DNA of 64,000 nucleotides from Poindextera sp035294785 (GTDB lineage: Bacteria > Pseudomonadota > Alphaproteobacteria > Caulobacterales > Caulobacteraceae). The DNA lies in the NCBI GenBank assembly GCA_035294785.1, contig DATGKF010000137.1, positions 1 to 64,000 on the forward strand. Reading direction: 5' to 3'. The notes under the pieces are model-generated. The model was given only the letters and a program-made list of their open reading frames with translations. It was not told the DNA's origin and did no database searches. Positions 45,573 through 53,422 of the stretch are shown here, in pieces. Made by a program: the position numbers and the translations under genes. Positions within the stretch are counted from its first letter, which is position 1. Each line of letters opens with the position of its first letter.

Positions 45573-46512
45573 GACTGAGGACCCAACAGGCCGCGCGGAC
45601 GAGCGTCAAGGCGAGCGCGTCGCCAAGGTGCTGGCGCGCGCGGGCGTCGCCTCGCGCCGGGAGGTGGAGCGGCTGATCGCCGCCGGCCGCGTGACTCTGA
45701 ACGGCGAGGTGCTGGCGACGCCGGCGATCAAGGTGGGGCCGGGCGACGTGCTGGAGGTGGACGGGACGCCGGTGGCGGCCGCCGAGCGGCCCCGGCTGTG
45801 GCGCTATCACAAGCCGGTCGGGCTGGTGACCACGCACCACGATCCGAAAGGGCGGCCGACGGTGTTCGAGCACCTGCCCGCCGGCCTGCCGCGCGTGATC
45901 TCGATCGGCCGCCTCGACCTCAACTCCGAGGGGCTTTTGCTGCTCACCAACGACGGCGAGTTGGCGCGGCGCTACGAGCTTCCCGCGAGCGGCCTTCAGC
46001 GCCGCTATCGCGCCCGCGTTCGCGGCCTGGTCAGCCAGGCCGACCTCGACGCGCTGCGCGACGGGATCACCGTCGAGGGCGTCCGCTACGGACCGATCCA
46101 AGCCCGCCTGGAGGAAAAGCGCGGCGACGGCGTAAACCGCTGGGTGCAGCTCACCCTGGCGGAGGGCAAGAACCGGGAGGTGCGCAAGGTGCTTGGGGCG
46201 CTGGGGCTGACCGTGAGCCGGCTGATCCGCACCGCGTATGGCCCGCACGACCTAGGGGCCCTGAAGCCGGGCGAGGCGGCTGAGGTGGTCGAGCAGGCGG
46301 CCGCGCCGGTCGCGGCGCCGGCGGGCGCGACCGGGCGCAAGCCGGGCTGGGCGAAACCGCGCGTCAGGACGGCTCGCGCGTTCCCAAAGGCGCCCCAGCC
46401 AGGGACGCCCGCATCGCCTCGATCGCCGAAGGCAGGCGGACGACCTCGGCGAAGCTCGTCCGCTCGTCGGCCAGGCCCTCGACCAGGGGGCGGTCCAAAG
46501 CGGCGCGGGTGA
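45571..46512 (+). CDS. RsuA/RluB-family pseudouridine synthase
   Basis: A 313-residue pseudouridine synthase of the RsuA/RluB/E/F branch, modifying 16S or 23S rRNA. The S4 RNA-binding domain (VAKVLARAGVASRREVERLIAAGRVTLNG) precedes the catalytic domain with the conserved SIGRLDLNSEGLLLLTND containing the catalytic Asp. The last ~70 residues are a basic, Pro/Arg/Lys-rich tail that probably binds RNA. The tail overlaps the convergent enoyl-CoA hydratase by 149 bases. Its start shares bases with tadA. Confidence 0.9.
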   Translation: MTEDPTGRADERQGERVAKVLARAGVASRREVERLIAAGRVTLNGEVLATPAIKVGPGDVLEVDGTPVAAAERPRLWRYHKPVGLVTTHHDPKGRPTVFEHLPAGLPRVISIGRLDLNSEGLLLLTNDGELARRYELPASGLQRRYRARVRGLVSQADLDALRDGITVEGVRYGPIQARLEEKRGDGVNRWVQLTLAEGKNREVRKVLGALGLTVSRLIRTAYGPHDLGALKPGEAAEVVEQAAAPVAAPAGATGRKPGWAKPRVRTARAFPKAPQPGTPASPRSPKAGGRPRRSSSARRPGPRPGGGPKRRG

Positions 46513-47170
46513 GGCGCTTGGCGTAAGCCAGGCCCTCTGGCGGACGGGCGGCGAACTCGGCGGCGATTTCGAGCGCGCGGGCGAGCGGATCGTCGGCCGC
46601 CTCGTGCACCAGCCCGATGGCGGCGGCGGCTTCGCCGGTCACCACACGGCCGCGGAGAATCATCTCCAGCGCCCTGGCCTCGCCGATCACGCGCGGCAGG
46701 CGCTGGGTTCCGCCGCCGCCGGGGAAGATGCCCACCCGCGTCTCCGGCAGGCCGATCGCGGTGACGCTCCGCCCGGCGATCCGGATATCGCAGGCGAGGC
46801 TGAGCTCGAAGCCGCCGCCCATGCAAAGGCCGTTGATGGCGGCGATCACCGGCTTGGGCGCCGCGGCGACGAGATCGGTCAGACCGAGGAAGCCGCCGGC
46901 GGGGCGGTTCGCGCCGGGCGGCTGCGCCGGCGGCGGGGCGCTGGCCAGCCGCTCTCCGAGCACCGTGAGTTCGCCGACGTCGTAGTGGCGGATGAAGATG
47001 TCAGGCAGACCGCCGGTGATGATGATCGCCCGCACGGCCGGGTCCTCGGCGGCGGCGCGCACGGCGTCGTACATCTCCTGTGCGCCGGCGGCCGTCATCG
47101 TGCCCAGCGGCGGGTTGGCATAGCGGACGACGGCGGCTTGCGCCTCGCGGCGAACTTCGACCAGGGACAT
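46364..47170 (-). CDS. Enoyl-CoA hydratase/isomerase
   Basis: A 268-residue crotonase-fold enzyme of acyl-CoA metabolism. Oxyanion-hole regions are AIIITGGLPDIFIRHYDVGEL and INGLCMGGGFELSLACDIRIA, where the second is the core ECH signature, and the catalytic Glu-containing helix reads GLPETRVGIFPGGGGTQRLPR. It probably hydrates trans-2-enoyl-CoA in beta-oxidation. It is followed on the same strand by nothing, and preceded by two TetR genes also on the minus strand, 28 bases away, which may control it. Confidence 0.9.
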   Translation of the reverse strand: MSLVEVRREAQAAVVRYANPPLGTMTAAGAQEMYDAVRAAAEDPAVRAIIITGGLPDIFIRHYDVGELTVLGERLASAPPPAQPPGANRPAGGFLGLTDLVAAAPKPVIAAINGLCMGGGFELSLACDIRIAGRSVTAIGLPETRVGIFPGGGGTQRLPRVIGEARALEMILRGRVVTGEAAAAIGLVHEAADDPLARALEIAAEFAARPPEGLAYAKRLTRAALDRPLVEGLADERTSFAEVVRLPSAIEAMRASLAGAPLGTREPS

Positions 47171-47198
47171 CGCGGCGCTCCCGTTTTTCGAGAGCCGG

Positions 47199-47831
47199 CT
47201 ACACCCTGGCGGCGGCGCCGTCGAACAAAAGCCCGATCTGCCGGTCCATCGCCGCGATCAGCGCCTGCGCATCCGCGCCGTCCTGCGCCGGGCGTCGGTA
47301 GTTCCACACGTAGGCGGCCAGGAGGGCGTCGACGAAGAGTTCGAGATCAAGGTCGCCGCGCACCTCGCCGCGCGCGATCCCGCCCGTCAGCACGTCGGCC
47401 AGAGCGCCGCGGAAGCGACGGTTGACTCCGATCGGCGTCATCGCTCCGCCGAGCGGCCAGCTGAACGAGGCCGCCACATAAGCCACGAACAGGCGAAGGC
47501 GCCTCGTCTCGAAGCCGTAGTGCACGGCCATGATCGAGCGCAGCCGATCGACGGTCGGCCCGTGCAGATGGGGGATGACGCGGTCGAGTTCGGCCTGCAG
47601 CGCCTCGACCCGGTCGGCCATGACCTGGCTCAGGAGTTCGGCCTTGCCTGAGAAGGTGGTGAAGACGCTGCCGACCGAGACGCCCGCCCTCTTGGCGACC
47701 ATGCGGATCGTGGTGTCCTCGAACCCGACCTCGTCGAAGAGATCGCGCGCGGCGGCGAGCACCCGCGCGCGTGTCGCGAGCTTACGCTCCTGCCGCGCCC
47801 CCGTGGCCAAGCCGCCCCCCGTCCGCGCCAA
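47199..47831 (-). CDS. TetR-family regulator (first of tandem pair)
   Basis: A 210-residue TetR regulator; HTH segment LATRARVLAAARDLFDEVGFEDTTIRMVAKRAGVSVGSVFTTFSGKAEL. The TTG start at 47831 lies just after the upstream TetR stop, with no better in-frame start; coupling is likely. The ligand pocket of the C-terminal half cannot be assigned. It lies between the other TetR gene and the enoyl-CoA hydratase gene, which is the probable target. Confidence 0.85.
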   Translation of the reverse strand: MARTGGGLATGARQERKLATRARVLAAARDLFDEVGFEDTTIRMVAKRAGVSVGSVFTTFSGKAELLSQVMADRVEALQAELDRVIPHLHGPTVDRLRSIMAVHYGFETRRLRLFVAYVAASFSWPLGGAMTPIGVNRRFRGALADVLTGGIARGEVRGDLDLELFVDALLAAYVWNYRRPAQDGADAQALIAAMDRQIGLLFDGAAARV

Positions 47832-47834
47832 CCG

Positions 47835-48551
47835 TCAGGCGGCCGCGCGCCAGCCGGCCAGCAGAATGCGCACCTGCGCGGCCAGCCGGGCCTGGAGCGC
47901 CGCTTCGTTCCAGTCTTCGAAAATGGCGTGGCGGTAGTTGGCGATGAAGCTTTCCCAGATCATCTCGATGGTGAGCCGCACGTCGAGGGCGCGGGAAAGC
48001 TCGCCGCGCTCGACACCGCGCCGCACGACCTCGTCGACCTGGGCCAGGATGCGCTTGACGCCCGCGCGGACGCGTCGCTCGGCCTCCGGCTGTCCGAGCC
48101 ACGAGTGGCCGATCGCGGCCCGCACCAGCGGCAGGTGATCGCGCTGGAAAGCGTAGATGGCGGCGAAAAGATCGATCAGCGCCTCTTCGGTCGTCGCCCC
48201 GCCGCGCCCGCAAACGCGCAGATGCGCGGCCAGGAGTTCATAGTCGTCCAGGATGACGGCGCCGAAGAGGTCTGCCTTGTCGACGAAGCTGGCGAAGACG
48301 GCCCCGGTCGAGAGCCCAGCCGCGGCGGCGATCTCGCGCACCGTCGCGGCTTCGTAGCCGCGCTCGTTGAACAGCCGCTTGGCCGCGTCCAGCAGCTGGC
48401 GGCGCGTTCGCTGCTTGGCCAGCGCCCGACGCGTCAGCGGCTGTTTGGGGGCCGCAGGCGCCGGCCGGGCGTCGTTGGCCGACGCGGGCGGGGTCTTGTC
48501 TCGCTGAACGTGTTCAATGAACTGTGTAGCGGCGGTTTCAGGATGTGACAT
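47835..48551 (-). CDS. TetR-family regulator (second of tandem pair)
   Basis: A 238-residue TetR regulator with a long N-terminal extension of about 40 residues (acidic, Pro/Ala-rich). HTH: RRQLLDAAKRLFNERGYEAATVREIAAAAGLSTGAVFASFVDKADLF. Conserved positions are close to those of the neighbouring TetR, so the pair may be an old duplication. It reads toward the shorter TetR with four bases between them, so both are likely co-transcribed. Confidence 0.87.
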   Translation of the reverse strand: MSHPETAATQFIEHVQRDKTPPASANDARPAPAAPKQPLTRRALAKQRTRRQLLDAAKRLFNERGYEAATVREIAAAAGLSTGAVFASFVDKADLFGAVILDDYELLAAHLRVCGRGGATTEEALIDLFAAIYAFQRDHLPLVRAAIGHSWLGQPEAERRVRAGVKRILAQVDEVVRRGVERGELSRALDVRLTIEMIWESFIANYRHAIFEDWNEAALQARLAAQVRILLAGWRAAA

Positions 48552-48756
48552 TTTTCGTCAAATTGAGGGACGGAAGGGGGGTCTGCGACGCGTGGTCGCG
48601 CCATGATTCAGGATGAAGGCGACTCGGAGGGCGCACATTCGGGCCGGGACGCGAAGAAACGCACTGGTCGAACTTGTTCACCTAACCCGCGCAGCGCGCG
48701 GGCGCAAGCCAGCGTGCATGGCGTTCGCGCCGGACGGGCGTTAAGCTCCATCGGCA

Positions 48757-48954
48757 ATGGATCTCTTTTCCTGGCTCGTCCCCGCCGCGCTGGCGGCCGT
48801 CTTCATCACGCTCTGCGTCGGCATCTACGCCCTGTTCCGTGGCGGCGACTTCGGCCGCTCCTACTCGAACCGGCTGATGCGGCTACGGGTGCTGCTGCAG
48901 TTCGTCGCCATCCTGGTGCTGGTGGCTGCCGTCCTCTGGCGCACGCACCACTAA
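48757..48954 (+). CDS. Twin-transmembrane small protein
   Basis: A 65-residue protein with two TM helices (FSWLVPAALAAVFITLCVGIYALFRGG and LMRLRVLLQFVAILVLVAAVLWR) joined by a polar loop (GGDFGRSYSNRLMRLR). It matches the widespread alphaproteobacterial twin-transmembrane/HIG1-like protein. It lies seven bases before a cobalamin adenosyltransferase gene, a position seen in relatives. Function unknown. Confidence 0.8.
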   Translation: MDLFSWLVPAALAAVFITLCVGIYALFRGGDFGRSYSNRLMRLRVLLQFVAILVLVAAVLWRTHH

Positions 48955-48961
48955 CGCCGCG

Positions 48962-49534
48962 ATGGTCACGCTCAACCGCATCTACACGCGCACGGGCGAC
49001 AAGGGGAAAACCCGCCTGGCCAGCGGTGCGCCGGTGTCCAAGACCCATCCCCGGGTCGAGGCCTATGGCGCGGTCGACGAACTGAACGCGCAGATCGGCT
49101 GGGCGCGGACGACGCTGGCCGCCGCGCCGGTGCTCGACGCCATGCTGGCGCGGGTGCAGAACGACCTCTTCGACCTCGGCGCCGACCTCGCGACACCCGA
49201 ACGCGGCAAGACGGATCTGCGCATTCTCGACAGCCAGGTGACGCGGCTCGAGCGCGAGATCGACCAACTGAACGGCGAGCTTTCTCCGCTCACGTCCTTC
49301 GTCCTGCCCGGCGGCTCGCCGGCGGCGGCGGCCCTGCATGTCGCCCGCACGGTCTGCCGCCGCGCCGAGCGGCGGGCGCTGGCGCTGACGGAGGCGGCGG
49401 GGGAGAGCGCCAGTCCGGCGGCGCTGAAGTACCTGAACCGGCTCTCCGACCTGTTGTTCGTCGCCGCCCGACATACGAACGGCAAGGGCGCGGACGACGT
49501 GCTTTGGACGCCCGGCGCGACGCGAGCGAGCTAG
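48962..49534 (+). CDS. ATP:cob(I)alamin adenosyltransferase, PduO type
   Basis: A 190-residue PduO-type adenosyltransferase making adenosylcobalamin from cob(I)alamin and ATP. The family motif TRTGDKGKTRLASG and the helical bundle with VARTVCRRAERRALAL and LKYLNRLSDLLFVAARH are present. It follows the small membrane protein and precedes etfBA on the same strand. With the BtuB receptor and its riboswitch at 19-21 kb, this gene shows that the organism uses imported cobalamin. Confidence 0.92.
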   Translation: MVTLNRIYTRTGDKGKTRLASGAPVSKTHPRVEAYGAVDELNAQIGWARTTLAAAPVLDAMLARVQNDLFDLGADLATPERGKTDLRILDSQVTRLEREIDQLNGELSPLTSFVLPGGSPAAAALHVARTVCRRAERRALALTEAAGESASPAALKYLNRLSDLLFVAARHTNGKGADDVLWTPGATRAS

Positions 49535-49758
49535 CGCGACGCCCCGCTCGGCCGGCCGGTGATGGTGGCGAGCGGCACCGGAACGGCGCACACCTTGTCC
49601 TGATCGTCCCACCAGTCGCCGTTGGCTTCGCAGCGGGCGCGCGCGTCCTGCGCAACGGTGCGCTCGGGCGGCGCCTGCAGGAAGAGCAGGCCGACGCAGC
49701 TGGCGAGGATCAGGATCACGAACCCGATCTGCAGCGGACCGGTGAAGGAGCGGCGCAT
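49531..49758 (-). CDS. Small exported/membrane protein with two cysteines
   Basis: A 75-residue protein: one hydrophobic segment (IGFVILILASCVGLLFLQA) and a C-terminal segment CEANGDWWDDQDKVCAVPVPLATITGRP. The two cysteines may form a disulfide in the periplasm, and the CxANGDWWDD...CAVPVP pattern recurs in alphaproteobacterial hypothetical proteins. It reads toward the cobalamin adenosyltransferase and overlaps its stop by four bases. Confidence 0.65.
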   Translation of the reverse strand: MRRSFTGPLQIGFVILILASCVGLLFLQAPPERTVAQDARARCEANGDWWDDQDKVCAVPVPLATITGRPSGASR

Positions 49759-49930
49759 GGCGCCCTTTTCGCTCCGACAGCCTCCGCCGGCAAGCGGCGC
49801 CGGCGCGTCCGTTGACAGCCGGTAGCCTCGTTGTCAGTTTGCCGCCCTCTTCGCAGGCGCGGCGCCGGAGCTCGAAAGAGCCTTCGCGCGCGCCCGCTTG
49901 CGCTCAAACCCGCGAAGGCGCTGAAAGCAG

Positions 49931-50680
49931 ATGAAGGTGCTAGTCCCGGTCAAACGGGTGATCGACTACAACGTCAAGGCCACGGTCAAACCCGATCAGA
50001 CCGGCGTCGACCTCGCCAACAAAAAGATGTCGATGAACCCCTTCTGCGAGATCGCCGTCGAGGAGGCGGTGCGGCTGAAGGAAAAGGGCGTCGCCGACGA
50101 GGTGGTCGCCGTCTCCATCGGGCCGACACAGGCGCAGGAGACCATCCGCACCGCGCTCGCCATCGGCGCTGACCGCGGCCTTCTGATCGAGAGCGCTGTC
50201 GATGTCGAACCGCTCGAAGTGGCCAAGCTGCTCAAGAAGGTGGTCGAGGCGGAGAAGCCCGACCTGATCCTGATGGGCAAGCAGGCGATCGACGGCGACA
50301 ACAACGCCGTCGGCCAGATGCTGTCGGCGCTGCTCGACTGGCCGCAGGCGACGTTCGCTTCGAAGGTCGAGGTCGACGGCGGCAAGGTGAAGGTGACGCG
50401 CGAGGTCGACGGCGGGCTGCAGACGCTGGAGCTCGACCTGCCGGCGGTGGTGACCGCGGACCTGCGGCTGAACGAGCCGCGCTACGCCTCGCTGCCCAAC
50501 ATCATGAAGGCGAAGAAGAAAGAGCTGACCGTGACGCCAGTCGCCGACTACGGGGTCGATCTCGCCGGCCACCTGAAGGTGCTGAAGGTGACCGAGCCGC
50601 CGAAGCGCGTCGCCGGCGTGAAGGTCGAGACCGCCCAGGAGCTGGTTTCGAAGCTGAAGACCGAAGCGGGGGTGATCTGA
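49931..50680 (+). CDS. etfB: Electron transfer flavoprotein, beta subunit
   Basis: EtfB (249 residues) forms with EtfA the heterodimer that accepts electrons from acyl-CoA dehydrogenases and passes them to ETF-QO. It starts MKVLVPVKRVIDYNVK; AMP-binding residues lie in GIGADRGLLI-like segment AIGADRGLLIES, and LMGKQAIDGDNNAVGQ is conserved. Its TGA overlaps the etfA ATG at 50680, so translation is coupled. The acyl-CoA dehydrogenase at 17 kb and hbd at 53.4 kb are functional partners. Confidence 0.95.
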   Translation: MKVLVPVKRVIDYNVKATVKPDQTGVDLANKKMSMNPFCEIAVEEAVRLKEKGVADEVVAVSIGPTQAQETIRTALAIGADRGLLIESAVDVEPLEVAKLLKKVVEAEKPDLILMGKQAIDGDNNAVGQMLSALLDWPQATFASKVEVDGGKVKVTREVDGGLQTLELDLPAVVTADLRLNEPRYASLPNIMKAKKKELTVTPVADYGVDLAGHLKVLKVTEPPKRVAGVKVETAQELVSKLKTEAGVI

Positions 50681-51612
50681 TGGCCGTGCTCGTCGTCGCC
50701 GACAACGACAATCAGTCGCTGAAGGACAACACCAACAAGACCGTCACCGCCGCCAAGGCGCTCTCGGGCGATGTCGACGTGCTGGTCATGGGCGCCAAGG
50801 TCGACGCCATCGCCGCCGACGCCGCCAAGATCGAGGGCGTGCGCAAGGTGCTGGTCGCTGAAAGCGAGACGCTGGGCCACTTCGTCGCCGAAGCCATGGC
50901 CGAAACCGTGCTCGGCCTGATGGGCGGCTACGACGCCGTGCTCATCCCGGCGACCTCGGTCGGCAAGAACTTCGCCCCGCGTGTCGCGGCCAAGCTAGAC
51001 GTCGCGCCGATCTCCGAAATCATCCAGGTCGTGAGCGGCGACACCTTCGTGCGTCCCATCTATGCCGGCAACGCGCTGGAAACGATCCAGTCGTCCGACG
51101 CCAAGAAGGTGATCACCGTGCGCGGCACCGCCTTCAAGGCGGCCGGGGACGGCGGAAGCGCGCCCATTGAGAAGGTCGCGGCCGGCGAGGCCGGTTCGAA
51201 AACCCGCTTCGTTTCCGAGGAGATCGTGAAATCCGACCGGCCCGAACTGGCCGGGGCCAAGATCGTCGTCTCCGGCGGCCGCGCCATGGGTTCGGCGGAG
51301 GAGTTCCAGCGGGTGATCGAACCGCTGGCCGACAAGCTCGGCGCCGCGGTCGGCGCGAGCCGCGCGGCTGTCGACGCCGGCTACGCCCCGAACGACTACC
51401 AGGTCGGCCAGACCGGCAAGGTGGTGGCGCCGCAACTCTACATCGCCATCGGCATTTCCGGCGCCATCCAGCACCTGGCCGGCATGAAGGACTCCAAGGT
51501 GATCGTGGCGATCAACAAGGATCCCGACGCGCCGATCTTCCAGGTGGCCGATTACGGGCTGGTGTCGGACTACAAGACCGCCGTGCCCGACCTCATGGCC
51601 GCGCTGGGGTAG
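50680..51612 (+). CDS. etfA: Electron transfer flavoprotein, alpha subunit
   Basis: EtfA (310 residues) carries FAD. The C-terminal half holds the FAD-binding motifs: RPELAGAKIVVSGGRAMGSAEEF, GASRAAVDAGYAPNDYQVGQTGKVVAPQLYIAIGISGAIQHLAGM. Coupled to etfB. It overlaps the convergent GIN-domain gene by 20 bases. Confidence 0.95.
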   Translation: MAVLVVADNDNQSLKDNTNKTVTAAKALSGDVDVLVMGAKVDAIAADAAKIEGVRKVLVAESETLGHFVAEAMAETVLGLMGGYDAVLIPATSVGKNFAPRVAAKLDVAPISEIIQVVSGDTFVRPIYAGNALETIQSSDAKKVITVRGTAFKAAGDGGSAPIEKVAAGEAGSKTRFVSEEIVKSDRPELAGAKIVVSGGRAMGSAEEFQRVIEPLADKLGAAVGASRAAVDAGYAPNDYQVGQTGKVVAPQLYIAIGISGAIQHLAGMKDSKVIVAINKDPDAPIFQVADYGLVSDYKTAVPDLMAALG

Positions 51613-52342
51613 GCCGCGAGGAGTCGGCTGCGGCCGGCGCGCCCTGAACGATTCGCCCCGAGCCGCTGACGTCGCTGCGAACGTTGGCCGGATGCGTCAG
51701 AAGCTCGATCCTGCCGTCGCCCGAGATGTCGAGGTCGGCTGACTGGGTCGGCGCGAGCGTCGTGCGCCCCGAGCCTTCGATGCTCACCTTGGCGTCCTGC
51801 GCCGCCAGCTGGCCGAGGTCGGCGTCGCCGTCGCCGGAGATGTCCAGCTTGACTGAGCGCGCCTTGCCGGCGGCGTCGATGTGGCCCGAACCGCTGAGGT
51901 CGAGATCGAGGCTGTCCTGATCGTACTTTGCGATGGCGATCGAGCCGTCGCCGCTGAGCGAAAAGCGGCGGACGTCCGGCGCGGTCAGGGTGACCTTGAC
52001 GCGGCCCCCGTCGTCATCCGACTCCAGCCGCGACCCGCTGAGACGAATGGCGTCGACCGCGGCCTTCGATCCGCTGATGACGAGCTTGGCCGGACCGGGC
52101 GACTGGGTGAACGAGACGTCGGCGTCGACGTCGACGTCCAGGCTGTCGCCGCCGGACCAGGCGATCTCGCGCGTTTCGCTCTGGCTGTCGGGCGTGAAGT
52201 TGTGACCGACGATGAACGAGCCGTTCCTGACGCGCCACGTGTGGCTCCAGCTCATGTGTCCGCTCACAGCCGCCGCGCCGGCGAAGCAGGCGATACAAAC
52301 GATGAGGCCGAGCCCGGCGATGGCGAGAAGCGTCCTGGTCAT
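51593..52342 (-). CDS. DUF2807/GIN-domain putative adhesin-like protein
   Basis: A 249-residue protein with one N-terminal TM or signal helix (LLAIAGLGLIVCIACFAGAAAV) and a DUF2807 (GIN) domain: repeated short beta-strands such as FSLSGDGSIAIAKYDQDSLDLDLSGSGHIDAAGKARSVKLDISGDGDADLGQL with DG/SG turns. This fold is predicted to be surface-exposed and to resemble adhesin or auto-transporter heads. It is the last gene of the PadR-HAAS-GIN operon and overlaps the next gene by four bases. Confidence 0.82.
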   Translation of the reverse strand: MTRTLLAIAGLGLIVCIACFAGAAAVSGHMSWSHTWRVRNGSFIVGHNFTPDSQSETREIAWSGGDSLDVDVDADVSFTQSPGPAKLVISGSKAAVDAIRLSGSRLESDDDGGRVKVTLTAPDVRRFSLSGDGSIAIAKYDQDSLDLDLSGSGHIDAAGKARSVKLDISGDGDADLGQLAAQDAKVSIEGSGRTTLAPTQSADLDISGDGRIELLTHPANVRSDVSGSGRIVQGAPAAADSSRPTPARP

Positions 52343-52923
52343 GGGTGTCGCCCTCCGTCAGGCGTTTGGTGGATGGCCGGCTTGAGCAGCCGGTAGTGAA
52401 GCCGACCGTACGCGACGAGCGCGTTGGTCACGCCGATGCAGATCAGGGTCAGGATTGCGCCGCCCGACGCCGCCCCCGACATCATCCCAAGCCCGGTCAG
52501 GAAGGCGGCGGCGATGTCGCCCGGCGCGTCGCCAAACGGGCCTGTGGCGAAGACGATGCCGCCGGCGATGAAGACGCCGATGCAGGCGACGATGAGCCCG
52601 AAGATGACGCCGCCCACGCCGAGCAGCACCGGCAGAAGCACGAGAAGGTCGAGCGCGCCCAGGCCCAGCACCGCGAAGACGGCGGCCACCGCGGACGACG
52701 GGTTGCGTTCGGTCTCCCAGCGCTTCAGCCCCGCTTCCGCGCGCAGTTCGCGGGCCAGCCGGTCCGGATCGCCAAGCGCGGCGGCCACGGCCTCCGGCGT
52801 TCGCCCGGCGGCGGCGCCTTCGGCGAAGTGGGCCTCGTAGTCGGCGATGATCTCGGCCGCAGTCACGGGCGGAAGGCCGCGCAGGCCGTCGTGCAGCCGG
52901 ACGAGGAACGCCTCCTTGGTCAT
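52339..52923 (-). CDS. DUF1700/HAAS-domain membrane protein
   Basis: A 194-residue protein. The N-terminal HAAS (DUF1700) helical domain includes FLVRLHDGLRGLPPVTAAEIIADYEAHFAEGAAAGRTPEAVAAALGDPDRLARELRAE, and four TM helices follow. HAAS proteins couple with PadR regulators and envelope-type partners, acting as an anti-regulator or scaffold. It overlaps the PadR gene by four bases and the GIN gene by four, so all are co-translated. Confidence 0.85.
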   Translation of the reverse strand: MTKEAFLVRLHDGLRGLPPVTAAEIIADYEAHFAEGAAAGRTPEAVAAALGDPDRLARELRAEAGLKRWETERNPSSAVAAVFAVLGLGALDLLVLLPVLLGVGGVIFGLIVACIGVFIAGGIVFATGPFGDAPGDIAAAFLTGLGMMSGAASGGAILTLICIGVTNALVAYGRLHYRLLKPAIHQTPDGGRHP

Positions 52924-53246
52924 TCGGGATCTCCCAGGGTCTGCTCGACGGCGGCGGCGAAGGTGCGCCAGGCGTCGCGTTGCGCAACGAAGCTGCGCCG
53001 GCCGGCGGCGGTCAGGCGGTAGTATTTGCGCGACGGCCCCTGGGCCGACTCGACCAGGTAGGTCTCGACCAGCCCCTCGGCCTGCATGCGGCGCATCAAG
53101 GGATAGACGGTGCCCTCGGCCATGCCGATCGTTTCGGCCAGGCGGCTGGCGATCTCGTAGCCGTAGGCGTCGGCGCGCGAGAGCAGGGCCAGCACGCAGA
53201 GGTCCAGGACGCCCTTCTTCAACTGGATGTCGATGCTCTCGGGCAA
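52920..53246 (-). CDS. PadR-family transcriptional regulator
   Basis: A 108-residue PadR regulator: IQLKKGVLDLCVLALLSRADAYGYEIASRLAETIGMAEGTVYPLMRRMQAEGLVETY matches the family winged helix. Start is TTG at 53246 with AGGGAGAT upstream. It is the first gene of PadR-HAAS-GIN. Two direct repeats upstream (53277-53305) may be its operator. Confidence 0.92.
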   Translation of the reverse strand: MPESIDIQLKKGVLDLCVLALLSRADAYGYEIASRLAETIGMAEGTVYPLMRRMQAEGLVETYLVESAQGPSRKYYRLTAAGRRSFVAQRDAWRTFAAAVEQTLGDPE

Positions 53247-53276
53247 TGCGATCTCCCTGGCCCCGGCTCAGATCAA

Positions 53277-53305
53277 TGACGCAAGGTAGCTGGTGATGCA
53301 AGGTA
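53277..53305 (-). promoter_or_regulatory. Direct repeats upstream of PadR operon
   Basis: TGACGCAAGGTA (53277-53288) and TGATGCAAGGTA (53294-53305) are the same 12-mer with one change, 17 bases apart, lying 31-59 bases before the PadR TTG start (minus strand: TACCTTGCATCA and TACCTTGCGTCA). Candidate operator for autoregulation. Confidence 0.5.
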
Positions 53306-53422
53306 CCGTGCGAAACATGACATCGAATTCATCTTGCCGCCGTTTCGCTGCGATGCAGCAAAAAGCTTGGCGTCGGCGGGGGGCGTGTTAGAAACTCAGC
53401 CCTTTCGCGGACTTCGAGGACC

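Noticed and set aside
48686..48702. CCCGCGC-AGC-GCGCGGG hairpin upstream of the twin-TM gene
   Set aside because: Perfect 7-base stem but no T-run or conserved partner; GC-rich palindromes of this kind arise by chance in this genome, so I do not call a terminator.
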